From SHXR01 sp046160305 (lineage in GTDB: Bacteria > Pseudomonadota > Gammaproteobacteria > Burkholderiales > SG8-39), in contig JBJXGX010000279.1 in NCBI GenBank assembly GCA_046160305.1, forward strand, positions 1-61,493: a DNA stretch of 61,493 bases. Reading direction: 5' to 3'. The translations under genes and the position numbers were made by a program. The notes under the pieces were generated by a model that was not told where the DNA came from, ran no database searches, and saw only the letters and a program-made list of their open reading frames with translations. Positions 43,693-53,372 of this stretch are shown piece after piece. The stretch's first letter is position 1. Every line of letters starts with the position of its first letter.

Positions 43693-44873
43693 TGAGAAAT
43701 GTTCTGATTCTGGGTGCCACCGGTTCCGTTGGGCAAAGCACGCTCGATGTCATCGCACGGCATCCCGATCGTTTTCGTGTGGCGGGCGTGACCGCCGAGA
43801 AGCGGGTCGACGAGCTGGTTGAGATCTGCCGCGTTCATCAGCCTGCGTTCGCCGTGATTGGTGCGTCGGCCGATCTTGCTGCGGTAAGGCGAAGCCTCCG
43901 CGCGGCGAGCCCGCGAACGGAGCTCCTTGTCGGGGCGGAAGGATTGGTCAGCGCCGCCACGGCACCGGGTGTTCATGTCGTGATGGCTGCTATCGTTGGT
44001 GCAGCGGGACTTCGGCCCACATTGGCCGCGGCTCGCGCGGGCAAACACGTGCTGCTCGCCAACAAGGAAGCGTTGGTGATGACCGGCGCATTGTTCATGG
44101 ATGCGGTCGCTCGCGCCAAGGGCACGCTTCTCCCGATCGACAGTGAGCACAACGCGATCTTTCAGTGCCTGCCCGCAGGTGCTTCGCCGCATTTGAAGAT
44201 GCTCGGCGTGAAGCGCATCCTGCTGACCGGATCAGGCGGGCCCTTTCGCACACGGAGCCTCGATTCGCTGGCTCAGGTAACGCCTGCGGAGGCGTGCAAC
44301 CATCCAATCTGGAATATGGGTCCCAAGATATCCGTGGATTCGGCAACGATGATGAACAAGGCACTGGAAGTCATCGAAGCCCGCTGGCTGTTCGACGCTC
44401 GACCCGACCAGATCGAAGTCGTGGTGCATCCGCAGAGTGTTGTCCACTCGATGGTCGAATATGCGGACGGTTCGGTCCTGGCGCAGCTTGGCAATCCGGA
44501 TATGCGTACACCAATCGCGCACGCGCTCGCCTATCCCGACCGGATTGATGCAGGGGTTCTTCCGCTGGATCTTACCCGGGTCGGGCACTTGAGTTTCGAG
44601 CCCCCGGACCCCATTCGATTTCCGGCGCTGCGCCTGGTGCGAGAAGTGCTTGCCGCAACCGACACCGCTGCGGTGACCTTTAACGCGGCGAACGAAATCG
44701 CCGTCGAGGCGTTCCTGGCGGGTCGCTTGCCGTTTGTGGAAATCGTGGGCGTGGTCGAACGGGCATTGAACCGCAGACCCGGCGCCGCGCTTTCATCCAT
44801 TGAAGAGGTTATTGAGGCCGATGTGCGTGCCCGCGCCGATGCGCGAGTGCTGGTGCAGGCCGGGAGTCGTTGA
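43692..44873 (+). CDS. dxr: 1-deoxy-D-xylulose 5-phosphate reductoisomerase
   Basis: Second step of the MEP isoprenoid route, which supplies the substrate of UppS encoded upstream. The 393 residues match. LILGATGSVGQSTLDVI binds NADPH, LLANKEALVMTG follows, and PIDSEHNAIFQ carries metal ligands. It overlaps cdsA by one base and is followed directly by rseP. Confidence 0.97.
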   Translation: MRNVLILGATGSVGQSTLDVIARHPDRFRVAGVTAEKRVDELVEICRVHQPAFAVIGASADLAAVRRSLRAASPRTELLVGAEGLVSAATAPGVHVVMAAIVGAAGLRPTLAAARAGKHVLLANKEALVMTGALFMDAVARAKGTLLPIDSEHNAIFQCLPAGASPHLKMLGVKRILLTGSGGPFRTRSLDSLAQVTPAEACNHPIWNMGPKISVDSATMMNKALEVIEARWLFDARPDQIEVVVHPQSVVHSMVEYADGSVLAQLGNPDMRTPIAHALAYPDRIDAGVLPLDLTRVGHLSFEPPDPIRFPALRLVREVLAATDTAAVTFNAANEIAVEAFLAGRLPFVEIVGVVERALNRRPGAALSSIEEVIEADVRARADARVLVQAGSR

Positions 44874-44875
44874 GG

Positions 44876-46240
44876 ATGGCATTTCTCCAGTACGCAGTTT
44901 CGTTTCTCTTTGTGCTTGCCGTGGTGATCATCATCCATGAGCTTGGGCATTATTGGGTCGCTCGTTGGTGTGGCGTAAAAGTCCTGCGCTTCTCGGTGGG
45001 CTTCGGGAAGGTCGTCTTGATGACAAGACGCGGACCGGATCAAACCGAATGGGCGCTTTCCGCGATCCCCTTCGGCGGCTATGTGAAGATGCTTGACGGC
45101 CGTGAAGGCGCGGTTCCCGTCGAAGAGCAGCACCGGGCATTCGATCAGCAGTCCGTTGCAAAGCGCATGGCGATCGTCGTTGCCGGTCCGCTCGCCAATT
45201 TTGTACTCGCTATCGTTCTTTATGCGGCGACGTACATGGTCGGCTTCCAGGAACCCCGCGCGAAGATTGGTGCTCCGCCCGACGGGACCGCGGCAGCGCA
45301 AGCGGGATTCCTCGAAGGTGACGAGATCATCGCGATCAATGGCAAGAAGATTCGCGCCTGGCCGGATGTGCGATGGGAACTCATCGATCTCGCCGTCGCC
45401 CGCAGGGGTGCGCAAATCGACGTGGTCGATTCCAGGGAACGCGCGCGTACGCGGACGCTCGATTTAAGTGGCGTCACGATCGATTCGCGTGAAGGCGATC
45501 CTCTCACGACGCTTGGTCTGCGTATTTTCCGCCCGAGCATAGCGGCGGTCATCGGCGTGCTCGAGGCAGGGCGCCCGGCGATACAGGCGGGTATCCAGTC
45601 GGGCGACCGTGTCGTCGCGGTCGATGGCGAGCCCGTCGCCGATTGGCAATCGTTCGTGAATCGTGTGATGGCGAGTCCAGGCAAGGTGCTCAGGGTTGCA
45701 GTGGTCCGCAACGGCGAGCGCAAGATCTTCGATGTGACGCCCGCGACGATTGAGCGCAACGGACAAACGATCGGTCGGATCGGTGCCGGTGTGCGCGAAG
45801 ACCCCGAAGCATTCAAAGGCTTGTACGTCGTTCAAAGCTATGACCTGTTCGAGGCCCTTCAGCGCGCCACGATCAAGACGTGGGACATGTCCATCTTCAG
45901 CGTTCGCATGATGTGGAAGATGCTGACCGGCGAATTGTCCTGGCGCAACCTCGGTGGCCCGGTCACGATCGCCGATTACGCGGGGCAGTCGGCGGCGCTC
46001 GGGTGGCTGCCGTTCGTGACGTTCATCGCGTTGATTTCAATCAGCATCGGCGTGCTCAACCTCATGCCCATTCCGATCTTGGATGGCGGGCACTTGTTGT
46101 ATTATCTCGTCGAACTCATCAAGGGACGCCCATTGTCCGATCGGATTCTTGAATACGGACAGCGGGTGGGATTCGCGATTCTTCTCGTCTTGATGGGGTT
46201 TGCGTTCTACAACGATATCAGTCGTCTGGTCGCAAGTTAG
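44876..46240 (+). CDS. rseP: Site-2 zinc metalloprotease RseP
   Basis: Inner-membrane protease that cleaves anti-sigma factor RseA within the membrane in the envelope stress response. The 454 residues match. HELGHYW has His21, Glu22 and His25. Two PDZ segments lie at about 110-280 (IGAPPDGTAAAQAGFLEGDE, then VLEAGRPAIQAGIQSGDRVV). The late NLMPIPILDGGHLLYYLVE supplies the third zinc ligand. ATG at 44876 follows the dxr stop by two bases; the in-frame TTG at 44870 overlaps dxr and is less likely. Confidence 0.95.
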   Translation: MAFLQYAVSFLFVLAVVIIIHELGHYWVARWCGVKVLRFSVGFGKVVLMTRRGPDQTEWALSAIPFGGYVKMLDGREGAVPVEEQHRAFDQQSVAKRMAIVVAGPLANFVLAIVLYAATYMVGFQEPRAKIGAPPDGTAAAQAGFLEGDEIIAINGKKIRAWPDVRWELIDLAVARRGAQIDVVDSRERARTRTLDLSGVTIDSREGDPLTTLGLRIFRPSIAAVIGVLEAGRPAIQAGIQSGDRVVAVDGEPVADWQSFVNRVMASPGKVLRVAVVRNGERKIFDVTPATIERNGQTIGRIGAGVREDPEAFKGLYVVQSYDLFEALQRATIKTWDMSIFSVRMMWKMLTGELSWRNLGGPVTIADYAGQSAALGWLPFVTFIALISISIGVLNLMPIPILDGGHLLYYLVELIKGRPLSDRILEYGQRVGFAILLVLMGFAFYNDISRLVAS

Positions 46241-46370
46241 CTGAGCCTGCGTCAGAGTCGGATCGGGATTCACCAAGCGCGGTTCGCGAAGCGCGCATGT
46301 ATCCGAGGGCACGTTTCCGTTCCCTTCAAGCACAATCAAAATAAGCGTCGCAAGGCGTCCAAAAGGCAGG

Positions 46371-48698
46371 ATGAGAAAGCAGCTTCTCGCGGCCCTGGTC
46401 GCCGCGACCCTCGTACAGCACGCCCACGGCCAAACGGCGCAGAGTTTCGCGCCGTTCGTGGTACGTGATATCCGCGTTGAAGGCATCCAGCGCATCGAAG
46501 CGGGTACGGTATTTACCTACCTGCCGATAAAAGTCGGCGAGCGCGTCACCAGCGAGCGCGCGCAAGAGGCGGTCCGCGCGCTTTACGCCACCGGATTCTT
46601 TCGCGATGTGCGGCTCGAGATCGAGGGCAATGTGCTGGTCGTGATGGTCGAAGAGCGACCGGCGATCGCATCGATCGAATTCGTCGGCATCAAGGATTTC
46701 AACGACGAGCAGCTTCGCAAGTCGCTCAAGGAGAATGGCATCGCCGACGGTCGCACGTACGACCGCGCGGTGCTCGATCAGGCCGAACAGGAAATCAAGC
46801 GACAGTACCTCTCGCGTGGCAAGTATGGTGCGACCGTCTCGACAACCGTCACGCCGCTTGAGCGCAATCGCGTCGGGGTCACATTCACGGTTGAAGAAGG
46901 TGAGGTCGCCAAGATCCGGCGGATCAATATCGTCGGCAACCAGGCAATCAGCGATGACGAGTTGCTCGATCAATTCGTGCTGCAAACACCCGGCTGGATG
47001 ACTTGGTACACCAAGAACGACCAGTACTCGCGGCAGAAGCTTTCGGCCGATATCGAATCGCTCAGGTCCTTCTATCAGAATCGCGGGTACCTGGATTTTT
47101 CGGTCGACTCCACGCAGGTGTCCATCTCGCCCGACAAGCAGGACATCTACATCACGCTCAGCATTACCGAGGGCGAGAAGTATACGGTCTCGAGCGTCAA
47201 GCTCGCCGGCGACCTCATTGCCTCGGAAGAAGAGCTGCGCAAGCTCATCCGGTTGGCCCCGAACGAACCGTTTTCGCGCCAGCGCCTGACTGAATCGACC
47301 AAGGCCATCGCCGAGCGGCTGGGCAATGACGGATACGCATTTGCCAATGCCAACGCCGTGCCGGAAATCGACAAGGAAAAACGCACCGTCGCGTTCACGA
47401 TCCTGATCGATCCGGGTCGCAGGGTGTATGTCCGTCGCATCAATATCGTCGGGAACACGCGCACGCGCGATGAAGTGATTCGCCGTGAACTGCGCCAACT
47501 CGAGGCCGCGTTCTACGACAATCAGAAGCTTCAGCGCTCGAAGCGACGGCTCGATCTCACCCAGTATTTCACCGAGGTGGACCTCGAGACCGAGCCGGTC
47601 ACCGGCACCACGGATCAGGTCGACATTACCGTGCGGGTCAAGGAACGCCCCACCGGCAGTCTCTTGTTCGGTGTCGGATTCTCGAGCGCGGAAAAATTCA
47701 TCATCTCGGGTTCCGTGTCGCAGCAGAATCTATTCGGCAGTGGCAACTCACTCGCTCTACAGGTATCGAGCGGCTCGATCAGTCGCACCTACGCGGTGTC
47801 GTTCACGAATCCGTACTGGACGGTGGACGGAGTTAGCCGGGGCTTCGATCTCTACAATCGCCGCTTTGATCCGAGTGCGCTCGGACTCGGGAATTACCGA
47901 ACGGATACGCGCGGGGCGGGCATGCGGTTCGGCTATCCGATCACGGAGACCGGGTCGATCAACCTTGGTCTGGCGTTCGAGCGAACCGAGATCGGCATTT
48001 TCGACAACACGCCCACACGCTTCAAGGAGCACGTCAACCGATATGGAACGGCCAGCAATCTACTGATCGGATCGCTCGGTTGGGCGCGAGACGGTCGTGA
48101 CAGTTCGCTCTGGCCAACGACCGGATCCAATCAACGCATCGCGGTTGAAACCGCGCTACCAGGCGCGGAGGTGAAGTACTACAAGGTCGGCCTTACCAAT
48201 TCGATCTTCTATCCGCTGACCCGGTCATTTACGTTCGCATTCACGACGGACGTCGGGGCCGGCGGCGGCTATGCGGGCCAGGAGTTGCCGTTCTTCAAGG
48301 CGTACTACGCGGGCGGACCCGGTTCGGTGCGCGGATATTCGCAAAGCACACTCGGTCCGCGCGATCCCGATGGCATTCTTGGTGGATCACGCAAGGCCAT
48401 CGCAAGCATGGAGTTGCTGTTTCCATTTCCAGGCATCGGCCAGGATCGGACCGCGCGCCTTGGGCTCTTCGCTGACGCCGGGCAAGTCTGGACACCGGGG
48501 CTGCAGACTTATAATAACGATGGTTCGATCAAGGTGGACGGAACGCTTAAGGCGCTGGGATTCAGGTATTCTACCGGGCTGTCTTTCAGCTGGATTTCAC
48601 CCATCGGGCCGTTGAAAATGAGCATGGGATTTCCCTTGAAGGCCAAAGAAGACGACCGTGTCCAGCGATTCCAGTTCACCCTTGGCACGACGTTCTGA
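46371..48698 (+). CDS. bamA: Outer membrane protein assembly factor BamA
   Basis: Core Omp85 protein that inserts beta-barrels into the outer membrane. The 775 residues begin with a signal peptide (about 1-20, cut after HAHGQ or close by), followed by five POTRA domains (to about residue 420) and a 16-strand barrel. YYAGGPGSVRGYSQSTLG contains the conserved VRGY loop, and the protein ends in phenylalanine as barrel proteins do. The 130-base gap after rseP has no sigma-E-like promoter that I can recognise. Confidence 0.97.
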   Translation: MRKQLLAALVAATLVQHAHGQTAQSFAPFVVRDIRVEGIQRIEAGTVFTYLPIKVGERVTSERAQEAVRALYATGFFRDVRLEIEGNVLVVMVEERPAIASIEFVGIKDFNDEQLRKSLKENGIADGRTYDRAVLDQAEQEIKRQYLSRGKYGATVSTTVTPLERNRVGVTFTVEEGEVAKIRRINIVGNQAISDDELLDQFVLQTPGWMTWYTKNDQYSRQKLSADIESLRSFYQNRGYLDFSVDSTQVSISPDKQDIYITLSITEGEKYTVSSVKLAGDLIASEEELRKLIRLAPNEPFSRQRLTESTKAIAERLGNDGYAFANANAVPEIDKEKRTVAFTILIDPGRRVYVRRINIVGNTRTRDEVIRRELRQLEAAFYDNQKLQRSKRRLDLTQYFTEVDLETEPVTGTTDQVDITVRVKERPTGSLLFGVGFSSAEKFIISGSVSQQNLFGSGNSLALQVSSGSISRTYAVSFTNPYWTVDGVSRGFDLYNRRFDPSALGLGNYRTDTRGAGMRFGYPITETGSINLGLAFERTEIGIFDNTPTRFKEHVNRYGTASNLLIGSLGWARDGRDSSLWPTTGSNQRIAVETALPGAEVKYYKVGLTNSIFYPLTRSFTFAFTTDVGAGGGYAGQELPFFKAYYAGGPGSVRGYSQSTLGPRDPDGILGGSRKAIASMELLFPFPGIGQDRTARLGLFADAGQVWTPGLQTYNNDGSIKVDGTLKALGFRYSTGLSFSWISPIGPLKMSMGFPLKAKEDDRVQRFQFTLGTTF

Positions 48699-48794
48699 TG
48701 CGTTGCAAGACGAGGGAAAAACGAGGGTGCCCGAGCGGCGTCAGGCGGTCATGAGCGCGCCGCACTCGACGAAAGACACGACTCCGAGGTTAAT

Positions 48795-49310
48795 TTGAAG
48801 ATTCATTTCAAGACGTTGGTCGCGGCAGCCTGTCTGGTGGCAAGCACCGCATCCTTCGCGCAGAACGACGGCCGCATCGGGTTCGTCAATCTTGATCGCA
48901 TCCTGAAAGATGCGGCGCCGGCCCAGCGGGCGCAAAAGAAGATCGAAGGAGAGTTTGCCAAGCGCGATTCCGAGCTGAACAAACTGGCCGAGGTGCTGAA
49001 GAAGCAGCAGGATCAGATGGAGAAGAACAGCGTAACGATGTCGGAGACGGATCGGCGCAATCGCGAGCGCGACTTCAACGATTCAAATCGGGAATTCCAG
49101 CGGAAGCAGCGCGAATTTCGCGAAGACCTCAATCAACGCCGCAATGAAGAGTTGCAAGTGGTCCTCGAGCGCGCGAATCGAGCGGTAAGGGCGATCGCCG
49201 AGGCCGAGAAGTTCGACATTATTTTTCAGGACGCCGTCTGGGCCAGCCCACGAATCGACATTACTGACAAAGTCATCAAGGCGCTTGACGATAGTCGCTC
49301 GGGGAAATAG
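48795..49310 (+). CDS. skp: Periplasmic chaperone Skp/OmpH
   Basis: Holds unfolded outer-membrane proteins in the periplasm for BamA. The 171 residues have a signal peptide (KIHFKTLVAAACLVASTASFA) and a long, highly charged coiled-coil region (about 45-130). GRIGFVNLDRILKDA is the typical mature start. The start codon appears to be TTG, with GAGG six bases ahead; no ATG or GTG gives a better signal peptide. It follows bamA by 96 bases. Confidence 0.92.
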   Translation: MKIHFKTLVAAACLVASTASFAQNDGRIGFVNLDRILKDAAPAQRAQKKIEGEFAKRDSELNKLAEVLKKQQDQMEKNSVTMSETDRRNRERDFNDSNREFQRKQREFREDLNQRRNEELQVVLERANRAVRAIAEAEKFDIIFQDAVWASPRIDITDKVIKALDDSRSGK

Positions 49311-49326
49311 CGGGCTCGAACGCTCA

Positions 49327-50367
49327 ATGACACCAAAGGGAATTCGCCTCGCCGACGTAATCGGGCGTTTCGGTGGCGAGTTGATCGGCGAGCCCAATCA
49401 CCGCATCGTCGGCGTCGCGACCTTGCGCTCGGCAACGCCCGCGCATGCATCCTTCTGCCACCGGGGTAAATACCTCGACGAACTGCGGGCGAGCAAAGCG
49501 GGGGTGGTCATCATCGCGCCGGCCGATCGTGATGCCGCCGATGGTAATCGCATCCTCAGCGACAATCCTTATCTCTACTTCGCGCGTGTCTCGACGCTCC
49601 TCAATCCGGATCCGTCGCCCCCGCCAGGTGTTCATTCTTCCGCCTCCGTCCACGCGTCGGCACGAATCGGCCCGGACGTCTCGATTGGTCCGCACTGTGC
49701 GGTGGGCGCGAACGGTGAAATCGGCGAGGGCGTCGTGGTGCTTGCCAATAGTACGATTGGCGATCACGTCTTGATCGGTGAAGGCTCGCGAATCGATGCT
49801 GGGGTGACCATTTATCCGAACACGATCATTGGGAAGCGCTGTGTCATTCTGTCCGGAGCGGTCATCGGAGCGGACGGCTTCGGCTTCGCCCCGGACGGCC
49901 AGCGCTGGGTCAGGATTCCCCAGATCGGCCGGGTGTGCCTGGGTGATGACGTCGAGGTTGGGGCCAACACGACGATCGATCGCGGTGCGCTGGATGACAC
50001 GATCATCGAAGAGGGCGTCAAGATCGACAATCAGGTCCAGATCGGCCACAACTGCCGGATCGGCGCGCATACCGCGATCGCCGGATGCGTCGGCATCGCC
50101 GGGAGCACGACACTTGGGCGCCGCTGCATGATCGGTGGCGCGGCGATGATCGCGGGGCATCTCGAACTCGCCGATGGCGTGGTCGTGTCGGGCGGTACGC
50201 TCATCTCGAAATCCATTCGCGAACCCGGCGTCTATACCGGCGTCTATCCGTTCGAGACCAACCGGCGATGGACCCGCAATGCGGCGACCCTTCGCCATCT
50301 CGATGAAATGCGGGCTCGAGTCATCGAACTCGAGCGCCGACTCCCCGATTCGGGAAAGACATCATGA
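49327..50367 (+). CDS. lpxD: UDP-3-O-(3-hydroxymyristoyl)glucosamine N-acyltransferase
   Basis: Third step of lipid A synthesis, transferring a 3-hydroxyacyl chain from ACP. The 346 residues match. The N-terminal domain (1-100) recognises UDP-sugar, and the left-handed beta-helix has many hexapeptide repeats, with the catalytic histidine in KIDNQVQIGHNCRIGAHTAI. The ATG at 49327 fits the family; an upstream ATG at 49285 would overlap skp. The stop overlaps the fabZ start by four bases. Confidence 0.96.
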   Translation: MTPKGIRLADVIGRFGGELIGEPNHRIVGVATLRSATPAHASFCHRGKYLDELRASKAGVVIIAPADRDAADGNRILSDNPYLYFARVSTLLNPDPSPPPGVHSSASVHASARIGPDVSIGPHCAVGANGEIGEGVVVLANSTIGDHVLIGEGSRIDAGVTIYPNTIIGKRCVILSGAVIGADGFGFAPDGQRWVRIPQIGRVCLGDDVEVGANTTIDRGALDDTIIEEGVKIDNQVQIGHNCRIGAHTAIAGCVGIAGSTTLGRRCMIGGAAMIAGHLELADGVVVSGGTLISKSIREPGVYTGVYPFETNRRWTRNAATLRHLDEMRARVIELERRLPDSGKTS

Positions 50368-50807
50368 CCCCACTGGAAATTCGCGACATCATGGGACACC
50401 TGCCGCACCGGTTTCCGTTCCTGCTGGTGGATCGCGTGCTTGAGTACGAATCGGGCAAACACATCGTGGCCTTGAAAAACGTCACGATCAACGAGCCGTT
50501 CTTTCCCGGACATTTCCCGAACCATCCGGTCATGCCCGGCGTGCTGGTCATTGAAGCGATGGCGCAAACCGCGGCGATACTCGCCTTCATCACCGCCGGT
50601 GAAAGCGTGGGGGACAGGAATATCGTCTACTTCGCCGGAATCGACGATGCGCGGTTCAAGCGTCCGGTCGTGCCCGGCGACCAGATCATGATGCGCGCCG
50701 AACTCACGTGGCAGCGTCGCGGGATTTGGCGTTTCAAGACGACCGCGCGGGTCGACGAGCATCTCGCCGCGGAAGCCTCGCTGATGTGCACGATGCGTCC
50801 GGCATGA
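50364..50807 (+). CDS. fabZ: 3-hydroxyacyl-ACP dehydratase FabZ
   Basis: Dehydrates 3-hydroxyacyl-ACP in fatty acid synthesis, competing with LpxA and LpxD for the same precursor. The 147 residues match. The catalytic His is in LPHRFPFLLVDRV and the catalytic Glu in GVLVIEAMAQTA. It overlaps lpxD and lpxA by four bases each, which suggests coupled translation of the balance point between phospholipid and lipid A synthesis. Confidence 0.97.
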   Translation: MTPLEIRDIMGHLPHRFPFLLVDRVLEYESGKHIVALKNVTINEPFFPGHFPNHPVMPGVLVIEAMAQTAAILAFITAGESVGDRNIVYFAGIDDARFKRPVVPGDQIMMRAELTWQRRGIWRFKTTARVDEHLAAEASLMCTMRPA

Positions 50808-51574
50808 TTCATCCGACCGCGATCGTCGATCCCCATGCGAGCGTCGCCGCCGACGTCATCATCGGGCCGTATTCAGTCATCGGCCCGGGCGTGACGATCG
50901 GACCGGAATGTTCGATCGGTGCGCATGCGGTGATCGAGGGGCGCACGCGAATCGGCCGAGGCAACCGCATATTCCATTCCTGCTCGATCGGCAGCCCACC
51001 GCAAGACAAGAAATACGCGGGTGAGCCGACGTCCCTTGAAATCGGCGATGGCAATACGTTTCGCGAATTCTGTTCCGTCAATACCGGCACGGTTCAGGAC
51101 GAAGGTGTGACCCGCGTCGGTGATGACAATTGGATCATGGCATATGCGCATATCGCGCACGATTGCCGGATCGGCAGTCATACGATTCTCGCCAACAATA
51201 CGCAGCTTGCCGGGCATGTAGTCATCGGCGACCATGCGATTCTCGGCGGATTGACCGGTGTCCATCAGTTCGTGAAGGTGGGCGCGCACAGCATGACCGG
51301 GGGCGGGACCATCCTGTTCCAGGACTTGCCGCCCTACGTCCTTGCGCAGGGCAATCCGGCCAAGCCCTACGGCGTGAACACCGAAGGATTGCGCCGACGC
51401 GGTTTCAGCGTTGAAGCCATTGAAGCGATTCGGCGCGCATACAAGACGCTCTACCGTAACAACCTCACGTTCGGCGATGCGCGCGCCGCGATCGAGGACG
51501 ATGCAAAGAAGGTCCCGGAGCTCGCCGTGTTGGCGGATTTCCTCGTCGCCGCGAAACGCGGCGTTCTACGCTGA
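50804..51574 (+). CDS. lpxA: UDP-N-acetylglucosamine acyltransferase
   Basis: First step of lipid A synthesis. The 256 residues match and show the hexapeptide beta-helix from IHPTAIVDPHASVAADVIIG onward. Catalytic His lies in MAYAHIAHDCRIGSHT, and GGLTGVHQFVKVGAHSMTGG is typical of LpxA. The C-terminal helices end the protein. The ATG overlaps the fabZ stop. Confidence 0.97.
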   Translation: MIHPTAIVDPHASVAADVIIGPYSVIGPGVTIGPECSIGAHAVIEGRTRIGRGNRIFHSCSIGSPPQDKKYAGEPTSLEIGDGNTFREFCSVNTGTVQDEGVTRVGDDNWIMAYAHIAHDCRIGSHTILANNTQLAGHVVIGDHAILGGLTGVHQFVKVGAHSMTGGGTILFQDLPPYVLAQGNPAKPYGVNTEGLRRRGFSVEAIEAIRRAYKTLYRNNLTFGDARAAIEDDAKKVPELAVLADFLVAAKRGVLR

Positions 51575-51577
51575 ATC

Positions 51578-52753
51578 GTGCCGTCACCCATCAAAGGAAC
51601 GGAGCCGATCGTCGGCATGATTGCGGGCGAAGCGTCCGGGGACGCGCTCGGTGTGGCAATCATTGACGCGTTGCGCGGGCGTTTTCCCGATCTGCGATTC
51701 GTTGGCATCGGCGGGCCGAAGATGATCGGCTCGGGGCTCGAGTCGTGGCATGAGCAGGAGCGTTTGGCGGTTCGCGGCTTGGTGGAGGTCGTGAAGCACA
51801 TCCCTGAGCTCATGCGGATCCGCGCGGACCTGGTGAAGCGGCTCGTCCGTGCGCGACCGCGCGTTGTGATCGGCATCGACTCTCCGGATTTCACGCTTGG
51901 CGTCGAGCGTCGCATCAAACGGCGTGGAATTCCCACTGTGCACTGTGTGAGCCCGACGATATGGGCATGGCGGGGAGGCCGGATTCGTGGAATCCGACGG
52001 GCCGTATCGCACATGCTCACGCTGTTCCCGTTCGAGGCGCCGCTCTATCGTGACGCAGGCATCGAAGTCACCTGCATTGGACATCCGGTCGCCGATGCGC
52101 TCGCCGCCGGCCCGACCCAATTCGAGGCGCGCGAACAGCTCCGCATCAAATCGACGGAGCGCGTGCTTGCCATCCTGCCGGGTTCGAGGCAAAGCGAAAT
52201 CGAGATGATGGCGCCCACTTTCATCGAGACGGCGAAGCAACTGCACGCGATCGATCCTGAATTGCGCTTTCTCGTGCCACTCGCCACGCGGCCCACCCGA
52301 TTGCTCTTCGAGGAGATGCTGTACCGTCAAGGCGCAAGCGAGCTGCCGCTCACGATGTTGTATGGACATTCCCACGATGCGATGGCGGCCGCGGATGTTG
52401 TGCTCGCGGCAAGCGGTACGGCAACCTTGGAAGCTGCCTTGATTGGGCGTCCTGTGGTCATTGCGTACAAGCTTGCGCCAATGACCTATCGGATTGCCCG
52501 GGCCCTGGTGCACACCCCGTTCATCGGATTGCCCAATATTCTTGCCGGTGTCGCCCTTTGTCCGGAATTCATCCAGGACGACGCTACACCAGCGAATCTT
52601 GCCCAGGCGACGCTCAATCTGTTGAACGACAAGCGCACCCGGGCCGCGTTATCGGAGCGATTCATGGCGATTCGCAATCAATTGGCGCTGGGTGCCGCTG
52701 ATCGCGCGGCAGGTGTGATCGAGCAATATATCGAGCACGGTGCACATCATTAG
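51578..52753 (+). CDS. lpxB: Lipid A disaccharide synthase
   Basis: Condenses UDP-2,3-diacylglucosamine with lipid X. The 391 residues match, with IVGMIAGEASGD early, VKHIPELMRIRADLVKR and VIGIDSPDFTLGVERRI, and ILPGSRQSEI later. The start is GTG at 51578, three bases after lpxA. Confidence 0.95.
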   Translation: MPSPIKGTEPIVGMIAGEASGDALGVAIIDALRGRFPDLRFVGIGGPKMIGSGLESWHEQERLAVRGLVEVVKHIPELMRIRADLVKRLVRARPRVVIGIDSPDFTLGVERRIKRRGIPTVHCVSPTIWAWRGGRIRGIRRAVSHMLTLFPFEAPLYRDAGIEVTCIGHPVADALAAGPTQFEAREQLRIKSTERVLAILPGSRQSEIEMMAPTFIETAKQLHAIDPELRFLVPLATRPTRLLFEEMLYRQGASELPLTMLYGHSHDAMAAADVVLAASGTATLEAALIGRPVVIAYKLAPMTYRIARALVHTPFIGLPNILAGVALCPEFIQDDATPANLAQATLNLLNDKRTRAALSERFMAIRNQLALGAADRAAGVIEQYIEHGAHH

Positions 52754-52760
52754 CGACAGG

Positions 52761-53372
52761 ATGCTCGATTTGTTTGCAGAGGTGCCGGCACGTTCCGATC
52801 ACCTATGCGGGGTTGACGAGGCGGGGCGCGGGCCCCTCGCCGGTCCGGTGAGCGCGGCGGCGGTCATCCTCGACGCTGATCGACCGATCGCTGGACTGGC
52901 CGATTCGAAGATGCTGTCGGCGGCAGCGCGCGATCGCCTTGCAATCATCATTCGTCGGGATGCCGCGGCATTCGCGATTGCATTCGCAAGCGTCGAGGAG
53001 ATCGACGCGATCAACATTCTTCAGGCGACCATGCTTGCAATGCGACGTGCCGTGATGGCGTTGTCGATCGCGCCCCGCCAGGTACTGGTCGATGGCAATC
53101 GATGCCCTGATGTCCCATACCCGGTGCGGGCAATCGTCAAGGGCGATGCCCTCGTCCCGTCAATATCGGCGGCCTCGATCCTGGCGAAGACCGCCCGTGA
53201 CGCTCTCATGCATTCGCTTGCGGCAGACTACCCGGTGTACGGTTTCGACCGGCACAAAGGATACGGTACCAAGGCACATCTTGATGCCCTTCAACGGCAT
53301 GGTCCATGTGCCGCGCATCGTCGCAGCTTCAGACCCGTGCGCGAGGCGGGCGATCGTTTGAACACAAGCTAG
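52761..53372 (+). CDS. rnhB: Ribonuclease HII
   Basis: Cuts RNA in RNA-DNA hybrids and removes single ribonucleotides. About 203 residues. The catalytic acids are in CGVDEAGRGPLAGPV (Asp, Glu), a middle LVDGNRCP and SASILAKTARD. The ATG at 52761 lies eight bases after the lpxB stop; a GTG at 52740 would overlap lpxB and is possible. Its TAG stop is shared as CTAG with the convergent senB. Confidence 0.95.
   Translation: MLDLFAEVPARSDHLCGVDEAGRGPLAGPVSAAAVILDADRPIAGLADSKMLSAAARDRLAIIIRRDAAAFAIAFASVEEIDAINILQATMLAMRRAVMALSIAPRQVLVDGNRCPDVPYPVRAIVKGDALVPSISAASILAKTARDALMHSLAADYPVYGFDRHKGYGTKAHLDALQRHGPCAAHRRSFRPVREAGDRLNTS

Noticed and set aside
46241..46370. Sigma-E promoter for bamA
   Set aside because: No convincing GGAACTT and TCAAA boxes at the right spacing.
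46326..47498. 390-residue minus-strand open frame opposite bamA
   Set aside because: Shadow frame rich in Arg, Asp and His, no family features.
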